A stretch of 64,000 nucleotides of DNA, from positions 434,001 through 498,000 of the forward strand of contig CAWGCJ010000002.1 of assembly GCA_963821095.1 (NCBI GenBank), written 5' to 3'. The position numbers and the translations under genes are program-made. Shown piece by piece: positions 33,498 to 43,031 of this stretch (positions are counted from its first letter, which is position 1; each line of letters starts with the position of its first letter). The DNA is from CAVPHV01 sp963821095 (GTDB lineage Bacteria; Actinomycetota; Acidimicrobiia; Spongiisociales; UBA5794). The notes below the pieces were generated by a model. It saw nothing but the letters and a program-made list of their open reading frames with translations, did not search any database and had not been told where the DNA came from.

Positions 33498-35435
33498 ATG
33501 GTTGAGAAGGCGAAGAGAGCGGTCGCCGTTGTCGGGGTTGGTGCGGTTCTGCCGGATGCCCCCAACGCCGACGCCTACTGGGAGAACCTCAAGAGCGGCC
33601 GCTATTCGATCACCGAGGTTGACCCGGCGACTCATTGGGACCCTGCTCTCTACTACGACCCCGACCCCAAGGCCCCCGACAAGACCTACTCCATCATCGG
33701 CGGCTGGGTCCACGATTGGGATTGGTCACCGCTCGAATGGCGCCTCCCCATCCCTCCCAAGGTCAGCGACGCCATGGACCGAACCCAGAAGTGGTCGGTC
33801 ATCGCCAGCCGCGAAGCCCTCATCGACTACGGCTACCCGGACCGCCCCCTCGACGCCGATCGCACCGCCGTCGTGCTCGGCAACGCCATGGCCGGCGACA
33901 AGCACTACCTCACCGCGCTGCGCGCCTACTTCCCCGAGTATGCCGACGAACTGACCCAGGCCCCCAGCTTTGCGGCTCTCCCCGGCGACGTGCAGGGCGC
34001 CGTCATCGATGAACTCCGCACCGGCATCCGCGCTCGCTTCCCCGATATCACCGAAGACACGATGCCCGGCGAACTCGGCAACATCATCGCGGGCCGCGTC
34101 GCCAACCTCTACAACCTCCACGGTCCCAACTTCGTGGTGGACGCCGCCTGCGCCTCCGCTCTCGCCGCCATCGACGCCGCCGTCGAGGGCCTCGAGCAGG
34201 GCGACTACGACGCGGTGCTCACCGGGGGCATCGACGCCAATATGGGCGTGCCCAGCTTCATCAAGTTCTGCAAGATCGGCGCTCTCTCGGCGACCGGCAC
34301 CCGGCCCTACCACGACGGCGCCGACGGCTTCGTCATGGGCGAAGGTGCTGCCGTCATGCTGCTCAAACGCCTCGAAGACGCCGAGCGCGACGGCGACCAC
34401 ATCTATGCGGTCATTCGTGGCATCGGCGGCTCGAGCGACGGCAAAGGCAAAGGCATCACCGCTCCGAACCCGATCGGTCAGGAGTTCGCGATCTCCCGAG
34501 CCTGGCGCAACGCCGGCCTGGTACCCGATTCCGCCACCCTGATTGAGGGCCACGGCACCTCAACCCGAGTCGGCGACGTCGTCGAAGCCGAGAGCCTCGG
34601 TCGGGTGTTTGCCGATCTCGGCCTGAAGCCTGGCTCGATTCCGCTGGGCTCGGTGAAGTCCAACATCGGGCATCTCAAGAGCTCGGCGGGCGCTGCGGGG
34701 ATGCTCAAGGCGGCCATGGCGCTCGACACCAAGCTGATTCCGCCAAGCCTCGGGGGCACCGAGCCAAACCCCAATATCGACTTCGCCAACTCGCCGCTCT
34801 TCATCAACAAGGATCTGCGCGAGTGGAAGACCGAGCCGGGTCAGGTTCGTTCCGCCGGAGTCAGCGCCTTCGGTTTTGGCGGCACCAACTTCCACATCGT
34901 GCTCGAGGAGTACATCCCGGGCCGGCTTCAGGTCGATGGGGCCAAGTCGTCCTATTCCGTCGTGTCACCCCAGCCGACCGCTCAGGTCCGTGGCACAGAC
35001 CTGAAGACACCACTGCGCGGCGCGCTCGTCATCGGTGACGACGATGAGGCCGCCGTCGTGGCACGGTTGCGCACCGTCGTCGAGCAGGCGGCGTCGGGGG
35101 TCGCCCCGCGACCTGCTCCGCCGGCCGAGGTGGATCTCCGGGCCCCGGTTCGGGTCGCCATCGACTACGGCGACGCCGCCGAGCTCGCCAAGAAGGGCGA
35201 GAAGGCACTCAAGGCGTTCGAAACGGGCAATCCGGGCATGTGGAAGGCGTTGAGCAACCAGGGCGTGTTCGTGGGCAGGGGCCCCGCACAGATGGTGGCC
35301 TTCCTCTACACCGGTCAGGGCTCGCAATACGCCAACATGCTCGCACACGCTGCGCGAGACCGAACCCGTCGTCCGCGATGTCATCGCAGAGGCCGATGGA
35401 ATCATGGAGCCGATCCTCGGCAAGCCGCTCAGTGA
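33498..35435 (+). CDS. PUFA-synthase-like megasynthase I: ketosynthase and linker (5' part of KS-AT gene)
   Basis: Condenses acyl and malonyl units. Residues about 5-465 are a complete ketosynthase resembling PfaA: active-site Cys in DAACASALAA, His in EGHGTSTRVGDVVEA and His in SNIGHLKSSAG, ending GFGGTNFHIVLEEY. A linker of about 150 residues follows, then the start of an acyltransferase (VAFLYTGQGSQYANML). True coding leaves this frame at about 35350 and continues as LRETEPVVRDVI in the frame of the next entry; the residues after that here are spurious. GAGGAG lies 8 nt before the ATG, and the gene starts 22 bp after the acyl-CoA dehydrogenase stop. An indel, not a biological split, best explains the break. 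Confidence 0.88.
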   Translation: MVEKAKRAVAVVGVGAVLPDAPNADAYWENLKSGRYSITEVDPATHWDPALYYDPDPKAPDKTYSIIGGWVHDWDWSPLEWRLPIPPKVSDAMDRTQKWSVIASREALIDYGYPDRPLDADRTAVVLGNAMAGDKHYLTALRAYFPEYADELTQAPSFAALPGDVQGAVIDELRTGIRARFPDITEDTMPGELGNIIAGRVANLYNLHGPNFVVDAACASALAAIDAAVEGLEQGDYDAVLTGGIDANMGVPSFIKFCKIGALSATGTRPYHDGADGFVMGEGAAVMLLKRLEDAERDGDHIYAVIRGIGGSSDGKGKGITAPNPIGQEFAISRAWRNAGLVPDSATLIEGHGTSTRVGDVVEAESLGRVFADLGLKPGSIPLGSVKSNIGHLKSSAGAAGMLKAAMALDTKLIPPSLGGTEPNPNIDFANSPLFINKDLREWKTEPGQVRSAGVSAFGFGGTNFHIVLEEYIPGRLQVDGAKSSYSVVSPQPTAQVRGTDLKTPLRGALVIGDDDEAAVVARLRTVVEQAASGVAPRPAPPAEVDLRAPVRVAIDYGDAAELAKKGEKALKAFETGNPGMWKALSNQGVFVGRGPAQMVAFLYTGQGSQYANMLAHAARDRTRRPRCHRRGRWNHGADPRQAAQ

Positions 35436-36378
35436 CTACATCTATGCCGACCCGGACGATTCCGACGCCGTGATGCAGGCGGAAATGCAGCTCCGCCAGA
35501 CCGAGATCACCCAGCCGGCGGTGCTCACCATCGACAACGCACTCACGGCTCTGCTGGCGTCCTACGGCATCCATCCCGACATGGTGATGGGCCATAGCCT
35601 CGGCGAGTACGGAGCCTTGGTCGCCAGCGGTGCCATGCCGTTTGCCGACGCGCTCGAGGCCGCAGCCGGCCGCGGTCGCGAGATGGCCAGCATCGAGGTC
35701 GCCGACCCCGGCCTCATGGCCGCCGTCTTCGCCCCGCTCGAAGACATCATCAAGGTGACTGAGGAAGTCGACGACTACGTCGTTGTCGCCAACCACAACA
35801 GCACGCGGCAAGCCGTTATCGGTGGCTCAACCGCCGGTGTTGAGGAGGCGGGCAGGCGCCTCGCCGAGGCGGGCGCGCAGGTCATCCCACTTCCGGTCAG
35901 CCACGCCTTCCACACCGAAATCGTCGGCGCCGCCAGCGATCCGCTCAGGGTCCTCCTCCAGCGCCTCCGCCTCGAATCCCCCGCCATCCCGCTGGTCGCC
36001 AATACCGACGGTGAGTTCTATCCAATGGGACCCAACGTGGTGCCCAAGATGATCGACATCCTCGGCAAGCAGATCGCCTCGCCCGTCCAGTTCGTCAAAG
36101 GCCTGAACACGCTCTACGACGCCGGCTGTCGCGTCTTCATCGAAGTTGGACCCAAGAAGGCACTCCAGGGTCTCGCCGAAGACGTGCTCGGCGAGGATCC
36201 GACCGTCGTCACGCTGTTCTCCAATCACCCCAAGGCTGGTGACGTCGTCACGTTCAACCAGGCATTGTGCGGGCTGTACGCCGCCGGACACGGGGTCGGC
36301 ACCCGCCCAGAAGCGGCGGCGCCAACCGCCGAGCCGGAGCGAGCGCTCCCCGATGACCTCGCTCGAGACCAAGCGTGA
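35404..36378 (+). CDS. PUFA-synthase-like megasynthase I: acyltransferase (3' part of KS-AT gene)
   Basis: An acyltransferase domain that loads extender or starter units onto carrier domains. The nucleophile elbow is GHSLGEYGALVASG, and the catalytic His is in VSHAFHTEIVG. A later block is CRVFIEVGPKKALQGLAEDV. Coding sense in this frame begins at about 35355, upstream of ATG 35404, directly continuing the KS-linker segment. Joined, the KS-AT protein would be about 960 residues. The C-terminus (AAPTAEPERALPDD) is a Pro/Ala linker. Its stop at 36378 lies 26 bp inside the next gene, so the two megasynthase subunits are translationally coupled, or form one polypeptide if a further indel is present. 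Confidence 0.85.
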   Translation: MEPILGKPLSDYIYADPDDSDAVMQAEMQLRQTEITQPAVLTIDNALTALLASYGIHPDMVMGHSLGEYGALVASGAMPFADALEAAAGRGREMASIEVADPGLMAAVFAPLEDIIKVTEEVDDYVVVANHNSTRQAVIGGSTAGVEEAGRRLAEAGAQVIPLPVSHAFHTEIVGAASDPLRVLLQRLRLESPAIPLVANTDGEFYPMGPNVVPKMIDILGKQIASPVQFVKGLNTLYDAGCRVFIEVGPKKALQGLAEDVLGEDPTVVTLFSNHPKAGDVVTFNQALCGLYAAGHGVGTRPEAAAPTAEPERALPDDLARDQA

Positions 36379-39300
36379 TCCCAATGCTCCGGCCGCTGTG
36401 CACGCGACGACCGCCGCTGTGCAGGCCGCTCCTGCTCCGGCTGTGGGAGGCGGCGACATGTACTCGGAGCTGGGACACCTGTTCGCCGACTTCCTCGCCA
36501 AGGGCCAACAGATCTTCAGCGGCCAGGCGGCGCCTGCACCCGCCGAACCACGGTCCGGCGTCGTTCAGCTACGACCGCCCGGTCGTCGTCACCGGCGCCG
36601 GCGTCGGCCTTCCCGGCGGCGCAAGAGTCTTCGGTGACGACAAGGTGCCTGCGCTGCTGGCGGGAGAGCAATTCATCAGTTCCATCCCGCCGAGCGAGCG
36701 CCAGAAGATCACCAACAAGAAGGTGACCCGACTGGTCAAGTCTGAAGCCGGCGGCGGCCACTTCGAGGTCATCGACGACCCGGCGGATGTCATCAAGCTG
36801 GCAGGGCTCGGCGGCGAAATCGACTTGGTGGGCGAGTTCGGCTTCCCCGCCGAACGGGCGGAGTCCCTGGACCGCACCAGCGCACTCGCCATCGGGGCTG
36901 GGATCGACGCCTTGCGCGACGCCGGCATCCCACTGGCCATGCACTACAAGGACACCACGACGGGCACCAAGCTCCAGGAACGGTGGCTCCTGCCCGAGGC
37001 CTACCGGGACACCACCGGGGTGATCTTCGCCTCCGCCTTCCCCGGCGCCGACGGGATGTTGAATGAGGTCGACAAATTCCACGAGACCGAGATGCTCGAG
37101 GCCCGCCGCGACGATCTGCTCGACCTGCAGTCCCGACTCGAGGAACTCGGTGGCAGCAGCGATCTGGCTGATGAGCTCCAACGTCGGATTGCCGAACTCG
37201 ACGCCGATATCGAGCGCGCCGACTACCACTTCGATCGCAAGTTCCTGTACCAGGCCGTTTCCTTCGGCCACGCCCAGTTCGCCGAGTACATCGGTGCTCG
37301 CGGCCCCAACACCCAGATCAACGCGGCGTGCGCCAGCACGACTCAGGCCGTCGCCATCGCCGAGGATTGGATCCGCGCCGGACGTTGCGATCGGGTCGTC
37401 ATCATCTCCGGTGATGACGTCACCAACGACCACCTGCTCGAGTGGATCGGGACCGGATTCCTCGCCATGGGCGCTGCCGCAACCGATGAGTCGGTCGAAA
37501 CCGCCGCTCTCCCCTTCGACCGCCGCCGCCACGGCCTGATCCTCGGCATGGGCGCCGCCGCCATCGTTGTCGAGCGTCCCGAGTCCGCCGCCGAACGCGG
37601 CATCCTGCCGATCGCCGAGGTGTTGAGCGCGGTCACAGCCAACAGCGCCTTCCATGGCAGCAGGCTCGACAGCACCCACATCCGCCACGTCATGGAAGAC
37701 CTCATCTCCACGGCCGAGCGCCGCTGGGGAATCGACCGTCAGGCCATAGCCTCGAGCACCGTCTTTGTTTCTCACGAGACGTACACGCCGGCTCGGGGCG
37801 GCAGTGCCCAAGCCGAGATCGACGCCCTGCGCTACGTCTTCGGGGCGGCTGCCGACCAGATCGTGGTGTCGAACACCAAGGGCTATACCGGACACGCGAT
37901 GGGCGTTGGCGTTGAGGATGTCCTCGCCATCAAGGCAATGGAGACCGGGCTCGTCCCGCCCGTGCCGAACTTCAAGGAACCCGATCCCGACCTCGGCATC
38001 CTGAACCTGTCGCGAGGCGGCGCCTACCCGATCGAGTATGCGCTCCGACTCGGCGCCGGGTTCGGTTCGCAGATCAGCCTGACGCTGTACCGCTACGTGC
38101 CGACCGGCGCCGCGGCGCGCCCCGCTCCGGGTGGGCTGGGATATGAGACACGACTTGCCGACCCGACTGCCTGGCAACGCTGGCTCGAGTCGGTGACCGG
38201 CAACCCCGCGGCCACCGTCGAGATCGACAAGCGCACCTTGCGGGTACGCGACGATGGACCACCATCGGTGCAACCGGCGGTGGCAACGCAGTTTGTGGCG
38301 CCGGTGGCCTCGGCGGCCTCGGCCGGTACCGGGTACCAGGTGCCGGGTACCGGGACCGCGCCCGCTGCTCCGCCTGCTCCTGTCACTCCCCAGACACCGA
38401 CCGCCGCTGCGGCGGCACCTGCACCAGTCGCCGCTCCTGCAGGAGACACGACCGGATCTCCGGCCGGAGATCCGGTTGCGGACCGGGTGCTGGCGATCGT
38501 GTCGGCCCAGACCGGCTACCCACCCGACATGCTCGACCTCGACCTCGACCTGGAAGCCGACCTCGGCGTCGACACCGTCAAACAAGCCGAAACGTTCGCC
38601 GCCATCCAAGAGGAATACGCCATCGAACGCGACGACACCCTGGCACTACGCGACTACCCCACCCTCAACCACGTCATCGGATTCGTCAAAGACAAACGAC
38701 CCGACCTCGCGGCTGCTGCGCAGCCGTCACAGGTCAGCTCCACCGAAACGGCGGCACCTGACATCGCCGCTGACGCACCGCAACTGCGACGTCCGAGACC
38801 GCTACGAGCCGGACGATCCGGTGGCCGACCAGGTGCTGGCGATTGTGTCGGCCCAGACCGGCTACCCACCCGACATGTTGGACCTCGACCTCGACCTGGA
38901 AGCCGACCTCGGCGTCGACACCGTCAAACAAGCCGAAACGTTCGCCGCCATCCAAGAGGAATACGCCATCGAACGCGACGACACCCTGGCACTACGCGAC
39001 TACCCCACCCTCAACCACGTCATCGGATTCGTCCGCGACAAGCGGCCCGATCTCGCGGCTGCTGCGCAGCCGCCGCAGGTTTGGACTCCACCGAAACTGC
39101 GGCACCTGACACCGCCGCTGGCACGCACCCGCAACGCGAGCACCGAGACCGCTACGAGGATCCGGTGGCCGACAAGGTGCTGGCGATCGTGTCGGCCCAG
39201 ACCGGCTACCCACCCGACATGTTGGACCTCGACCTCGACCTCGAAGCCGACCTCGGCGTCGACACCGTCAAACAAGCCGAAACGTTCGCCGCCATCCAAG

Positions 39301-40589
39301 AGGAATACGCCATCGAACGCGACGACACCCTGGCACTACGCGACTACCCCACCCTCAACCACGTCATCGGATTCGTCAAAGACAAACGACCCGACCTCGC
39401 GGCTGCTGCGCAGCCGTCCGCAGATTTGGGCTCCGCCCAAACTGCGACACCGACACCGCCGCTGGTACGCACCCGTCAACTGCGACATCCGAGACCGCTA
39501 CGAGCGACGACACCGTGGCCGACAAGGTGCTGGCGATCGTCTCCGAGCAGACCGGGTATCCCACCGACATGCTCGACCTCGATGCCGACCTCGAAGCCGA
39601 CCTCGGCGTCGACACCGTCAAACAAGCCGAAACCTTCGCCGCCATCCGCGACCAATACAACATCGAACGCGACGACAACCTCGCACTACGCGACTACCCC
39701 ACCCTCGACCACGTCATCGCCTTCGTCTACGACCGAGCCCCCGACCTCGAAGCGGCCGCCGAAACGGCAGCCAGTACCGCGGTACCAGGTGCCAGGTACC
39801 CCGGAAGAGCCCGCCGTCGCATCGACGCCGCCTGGCGGAGATGCCGTTGAGGCTCAGGTTCTGGCCATCGTCTCCGAGCAGACCGGGTACCCCACCGACA
39901 TGCTCGACCTCGATGCCGACCTCGAAGCCGACCTCGGCGTCGACACCGTCAAACAAGCCGAAACCTTCGCCGCCATCCGCGACCAATACAACATCGAACG
40001 CGACGACAACCTCGCACTACGCGACTACCCCACCCTCGCCCACGTCATCGCCTTCGTCTACGACCGAGCCCCCGGCCTAGAAGCGGCCGCCGAAACGGCA
40101 GCCAGTACCGGGTACCAGGTGCCAGGTACCCCGGAAGAGCCCGCCGTCGCATCGACGCCACCTGGCGGAGATGCCGTCGAAGCTCAGGTACTGGCCATCG
40201 TTTCCGAGCAGACCGGGTATCCCACCGACATGCTCGACCTCGATGCCGACCTCGAAGCCGACCTCGGCGTCGACACCGTCAAACAAGCCGAAACCTTCGC
40301 CGCCATCCGCGACCAATACAACATCGAACGCGACGACAACCTCGCACTACGCGACTACCCCACCCTCGCCCACGTCATCGCCTTCGTCTACGACCGAGCC
40401 CCCGACCTAGAAGCCCTGCACCGCGGCCGCTGCACAGCCGGCAACTGCGACACCCGACACCGGCGAATGCGCCTTCGGCTGAGTCCGATCTCATGGTTGG
40501 GGACGATGTCGCCGCCGCCGGCATTCCGCGCCGCATACCGACGGCGGTGTTGCGACCCGACCTGGACCTGTGCGCTCCGACCGGGGTGA
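36353..40589 (+). CDS. PUFA-synthase-like megasynthase II: ketosynthase plus six tandem ACPs (5' part)
   Basis: The ATG at 36353 begins MTSLETKRDPNAPAAVH and a short helix (MYSELGHLFADFLAKGQQIF). The frame shifts near 36555 into a second ketosynthase (about 36565-38100). It has Cys in NAACASTTQAVA, His in VSHETYTPARGG and His in KGYTGHAMGVG, so it looks catalytically complete. It also carries a coiled-coil-like insert (37108-37230) absent from ordinary KS domains. A Pro/Ala linker leads to six carrier domains (38463-40425) that fall in three different frames. Each reads LGVDTVKQAE, with Thr at the phosphopantetheine site. The longest single frame runs 36375-40589. The intact protein almost certainly continues into the KR-DH segment for about 2200 residues. 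Confidence 0.82.
38463..40425 (+). repeat. Six tandem acyl carrier protein domains
   Basis: Approximate spans: ACP1 38463-38715, ACP2 38815-39072, ACP3 39158-39412, ACP4 39508-39762, ACP5 39838-40092, ACP6 40171-40425. The invariant Thr codons are at 38574, 38920, 39264, 39614, 39945 and 40275, giving a period of 330-350 bp. ACP1-3 form one near-identical DNA group (AQTGYPPDMLDLDLDLEAD, IQEEYAIERDDTLALRDYP). ACP4-6 form another (EQTGYPTDMLDLDADLEAD, IRDQYNIERDDNLALRDYP). Reading frame modulo 3 by copy is 0, 1, 0, 2, 0, 0; every change falls in a linker. Tandem ACPs are the hallmark of PUFA synthases, where they raise output. Confidence 0.9.
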
Positions 40590-43015
40590 CCATCGACGAC
40601 ACCAGCCGCATCGTGGTGATGATGGATCACGGCGGCATCGGCAAGAAGCTGGTCAAACGCCTGGAGAAGCTCGGGGCCGCAGTGCTTGCCATCGAGGATG
40701 CTCCCGACGCCGATGAGCTGAAGAGCCGACTCGATGCGTTCGCCGCCGACGGCGCCATCCAGGGCGTCTACTGGCTTCCGGCGCTCGATCCCGAGGCCGC
40801 CATCGCCGACATGGACCTCGCCGCGTGGCGCGAGGCGCTACGAGTTCGCGTCAAGCTCCTCTTCGAGACGATGCGTCACCTCTACGAAAGCATCGGCGAG
40901 CCCGGTACCTTCCTCGTGAGTGCCACCAGACTCGGCGGCCGGCATGGCTACGACGCCGCCGGAGCCGTCGCCCCGATGGGTGGGGCCGTGAGCGGATTCA
41001 CCAAGGCCTTCAAACGCGAGAAGCCCGAAGCATTGGTGAAGGCCGTCGACTTTGAAGCCGGCCGCAAGACCGCCGCCCCGGCCGATGCACTCATCGCCGA
41101 GACGTTGCGTGACCCCGGCGCAGTCGAGATCGGCCTCACCGATGATCGGCGCTGGACCGTATCGGTCGTCACCGAGGAGTTGCCCGCGGAGCCCGAAGGC
41201 CTGGCCCTCGACGCCGATTCCGTTTTCGTCGTCACCGGCGCCGCCGGCAGCATCGTCTCGGCGATCACGGCCGACCTTGCCAGGGCCAGCGGAGGCGTGT
41301 TCCATCTGCTCGATCTCATCCTCGAGCCTGATCGTGACGATGCGGACATCGCCGCCTTCGCCGCCGACAAGGATGGCCTCAAACGCACCATCTTCGAGCG
41401 GCTCAAGGCCTCCGGTGAGCGGGCGACCCCTGCCATGGTCGAACGTCAGATCGCCGGCATCGAACGCAGCCACGCCGCCCTCGCCGCCATCCAAGCGATC
41501 GAGACCGCCGGGGGCACCGTCCACTACCACAGTGTCAACCTGCTCGATGGCGACGCCGTCGGTGACGCCATGGCAAAGGTACGAGACGTGAGCGGCAAGG
41601 TCGATGTGCTCCTCCACGCCGGCGGCTTGGAGATCAGCCGCCTGCTCCCCGACAAGGAGCGTTCCGAGTACGACTTGGTATTCGATGTGAAGGCCGACGG
41701 CTGGTTCAACCTGCTGCGTGGCCTCGGCGACACCCCGATCGGTTCGACGGTGGGCTTCAGTTCTGTGGCCGGTCGCTTCGGCAACAACGGTCAAACCGAC
41801 TACAGCGCCGCCAACGACTTGCTGTGCAAGTACGCATCGAGTTTCCGGACCAGCCGCCCCGACACCCTCGGCATCGCAATCGACTGGACGGCTTGGGGCG
41901 ACATCGGGATGGCGACCCGCGGCTCGATCCCCACCGTGATGAAGGCCGTCGGGATCGACATGCTTCCCGCAGCCGCCGGGATCCCAATCGTGCGACGCGA
42001 ACTCACCGGCCGCGCCGTCGGCGGCGAGGTCGTCATCGGGCAGCGACTCGGCCTCTTGCTCGACGAGTTCGAGCCAACCGGGGGCCTCGATGTATCCGCC
42101 GAAGGCAAACTCAGCGGATTGCTCGGCAACGATGCCGTGATTCAGGCCGTATCGAGGTTCGGCATCTACTCCGGCATGGTCGCCACTGCAGAGCTCGATC
42201 CAACCGTGCAACCGTTCCTCTACGACCATCAGATCGACGGCACTGCAGTGCTGCCGGGAGTCATGGGCGTCGAGACTTTCGCCGAGGTCGCCAAGGTGGC
42301 GTTCCCCGACCTCGCGGTTGCCGCCGTCGAGGACGTCAACTTCATGGCGCCGTTCAAGTTCTATCGCGACGAACCACGCACCATCGAGGTGGCCGCCACC
42401 TTCACCGTCGATGGCGTTGACGTCATCGCCGACTGCGAATTGATCGGAACGAGGACGCTGGCGAACCAGCCGGAACCGCAGCGCACCGTACACTTCACCG
42501 GGAGGGTCCGCCTCAGCCCCGAGGTCGCGGGCTTGGACACCACAGATGTCCCCGAGGTCACCGGCACCGTGGCCGACGCTGCCGCCATCTACCGGATCTT
42601 CTTCCACGGCCCCACCTACCAGGTGCTTGACCAGGCCGGTCGAGTCGATGACATGGCGGTCGGCCGATTCGCCGAAGACCTGCCGCCGAACCATCTACCC
42701 GAGAGTCTGCCAACGACCACCTGGCCGCGGCTCGCCGAGTTGGCGTTCCAGACCTCTGGAGTGCTCGAGATCGGCCGAGACGGAACGATGGCCCTGCCGA
42801 TGCATATCGATCGCGTCACCTTTGCAGGCAACCCGGCCAAGGCAAAGGGCCGGATTCATGCAGTGGTCACCCAACGCAACGGGGGATTCGACGTGCGGGT
42901 TGCCGACGAGATGGGCACGACGTTCGTCGACATGCAGGGATACCAAACGGTGCAACTGCCGACTCCTCTCGACGAGGACGCGGTAGCTCCGCTCCACGAT
43001 GCAATGACCTCCTAG
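40493..43015 (+). CDS. PUFA-synthase-like megasynthase II: ketoreductase and dehydratase (3' part)
   Basis: Reduces the beta-keto group and dehydrates the beta-hydroxy intermediate. Residues about 30-230 are the structural Rossmann-like half; VVTGAAGSIVSAITADLA (about 243-260) is the NADPH-binding loop. The catalytic Ser and Tyr are in GFSSVAGRFG and TDYSAANDLL (41750-41820). From about residue 560 there is a double hot-dog dehydratase with DHQIDGTAVLPG (42226-42261), the HxxxGxxxxP motif. Coding in this frame extends upstream of ATG 40493 into the ACP6 linker, so it belongs to the same polypeptide as the ACPs. No enoylreductase or thioesterase domain is visible. Confidence 0.86.
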   Translation: MVGDDVAAAGIPRRIPTAVLRPDLDLCAPTGVTIDDTSRIVVMMDHGGIGKKLVKRLEKLGAAVLAIEDAPDADELKSRLDAFAADGAIQGVYWLPALDPEAAIADMDLAAWREALRVRVKLLFETMRHLYESIGEPGTFLVSATRLGGRHGYDAAGAVAPMGGAVSGFTKAFKREKPEALVKAVDFEAGRKTAAPADALIAETLRDPGAVEIGLTDDRRWTVSVVTEELPAEPEGLALDADSVFVVTGAAGSIVSAITADLARASGGVFHLLDLILEPDRDDADIAAFAADKDGLKRTIFERLKASGERATPAMVERQIAGIERSHAALAAIQAIETAGGTVHYHSVNLLDGDAVGDAMAKVRDVSGKVDVLLHAGGLEISRLLPDKERSEYDLVFDVKADGWFNLLRGLGDTPIGSTVGFSSVAGRFGNNGQTDYSAANDLLCKYASSFRTSRPDTLGIAIDWTAWGDIGMATRGSIPTVMKAVGIDMLPAAAGIPIVRRELTGRAVGGEVVIGQRLGLLLDEFEPTGGLDVSAEGKLSGLLGNDAVIQAVSRFGIYSGMVATAELDPTVQPFLYDHQIDGTAVLPGVMGVETFAEVAKVAFPDLAVAAVEDVNFMAPFKFYRDEPRTIEVAATFTVDGVDVIADCELIGTRTLANQPEPQRTVHFTGRVRLSPEVAGLDTTDVPEVTGTVADAAAIYRIFFHGPTYQVLDQAGRVDDMAVGRFAEDLPPNHLPESLPTTTWPRLAELAFQTSGVLEIGRDGTMALPMHIDRVTFAGNPAKAKGRIHAVVTQRNGGFDVRVADEMGTTFVDMQGYQTVQLPTPLDEDAVAPLHDAMTS

Positions 43016-43031
43016 GGGGAAGCACCACAGC

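Noticed and set aside
36516..38609. 697-codon minus-strand open frame across the second ketosynthase
   Set aside because: The plus strand encodes a clear KS and ACP; the antisense frame is open only because of codon bias at third positions.
38785..39510. Programmed ribosomal frameshifting between ACPs
   Set aside because: The shifts differ in direction, no shared slippery heptamer recurs, and simple one-base differences between copies explain them.
38463..40425. CRISPR-like regular repeats
   Set aside because: The 330-350 bp period with coding repeats encodes ACP domains; there are no short repeats with unique spacers.
40838..42694. 618-codon minus-strand open frame across KR-DH
   Set aside because: It is antisense to a complete KR and DH with catalytic motifs and has no recognisable domain.
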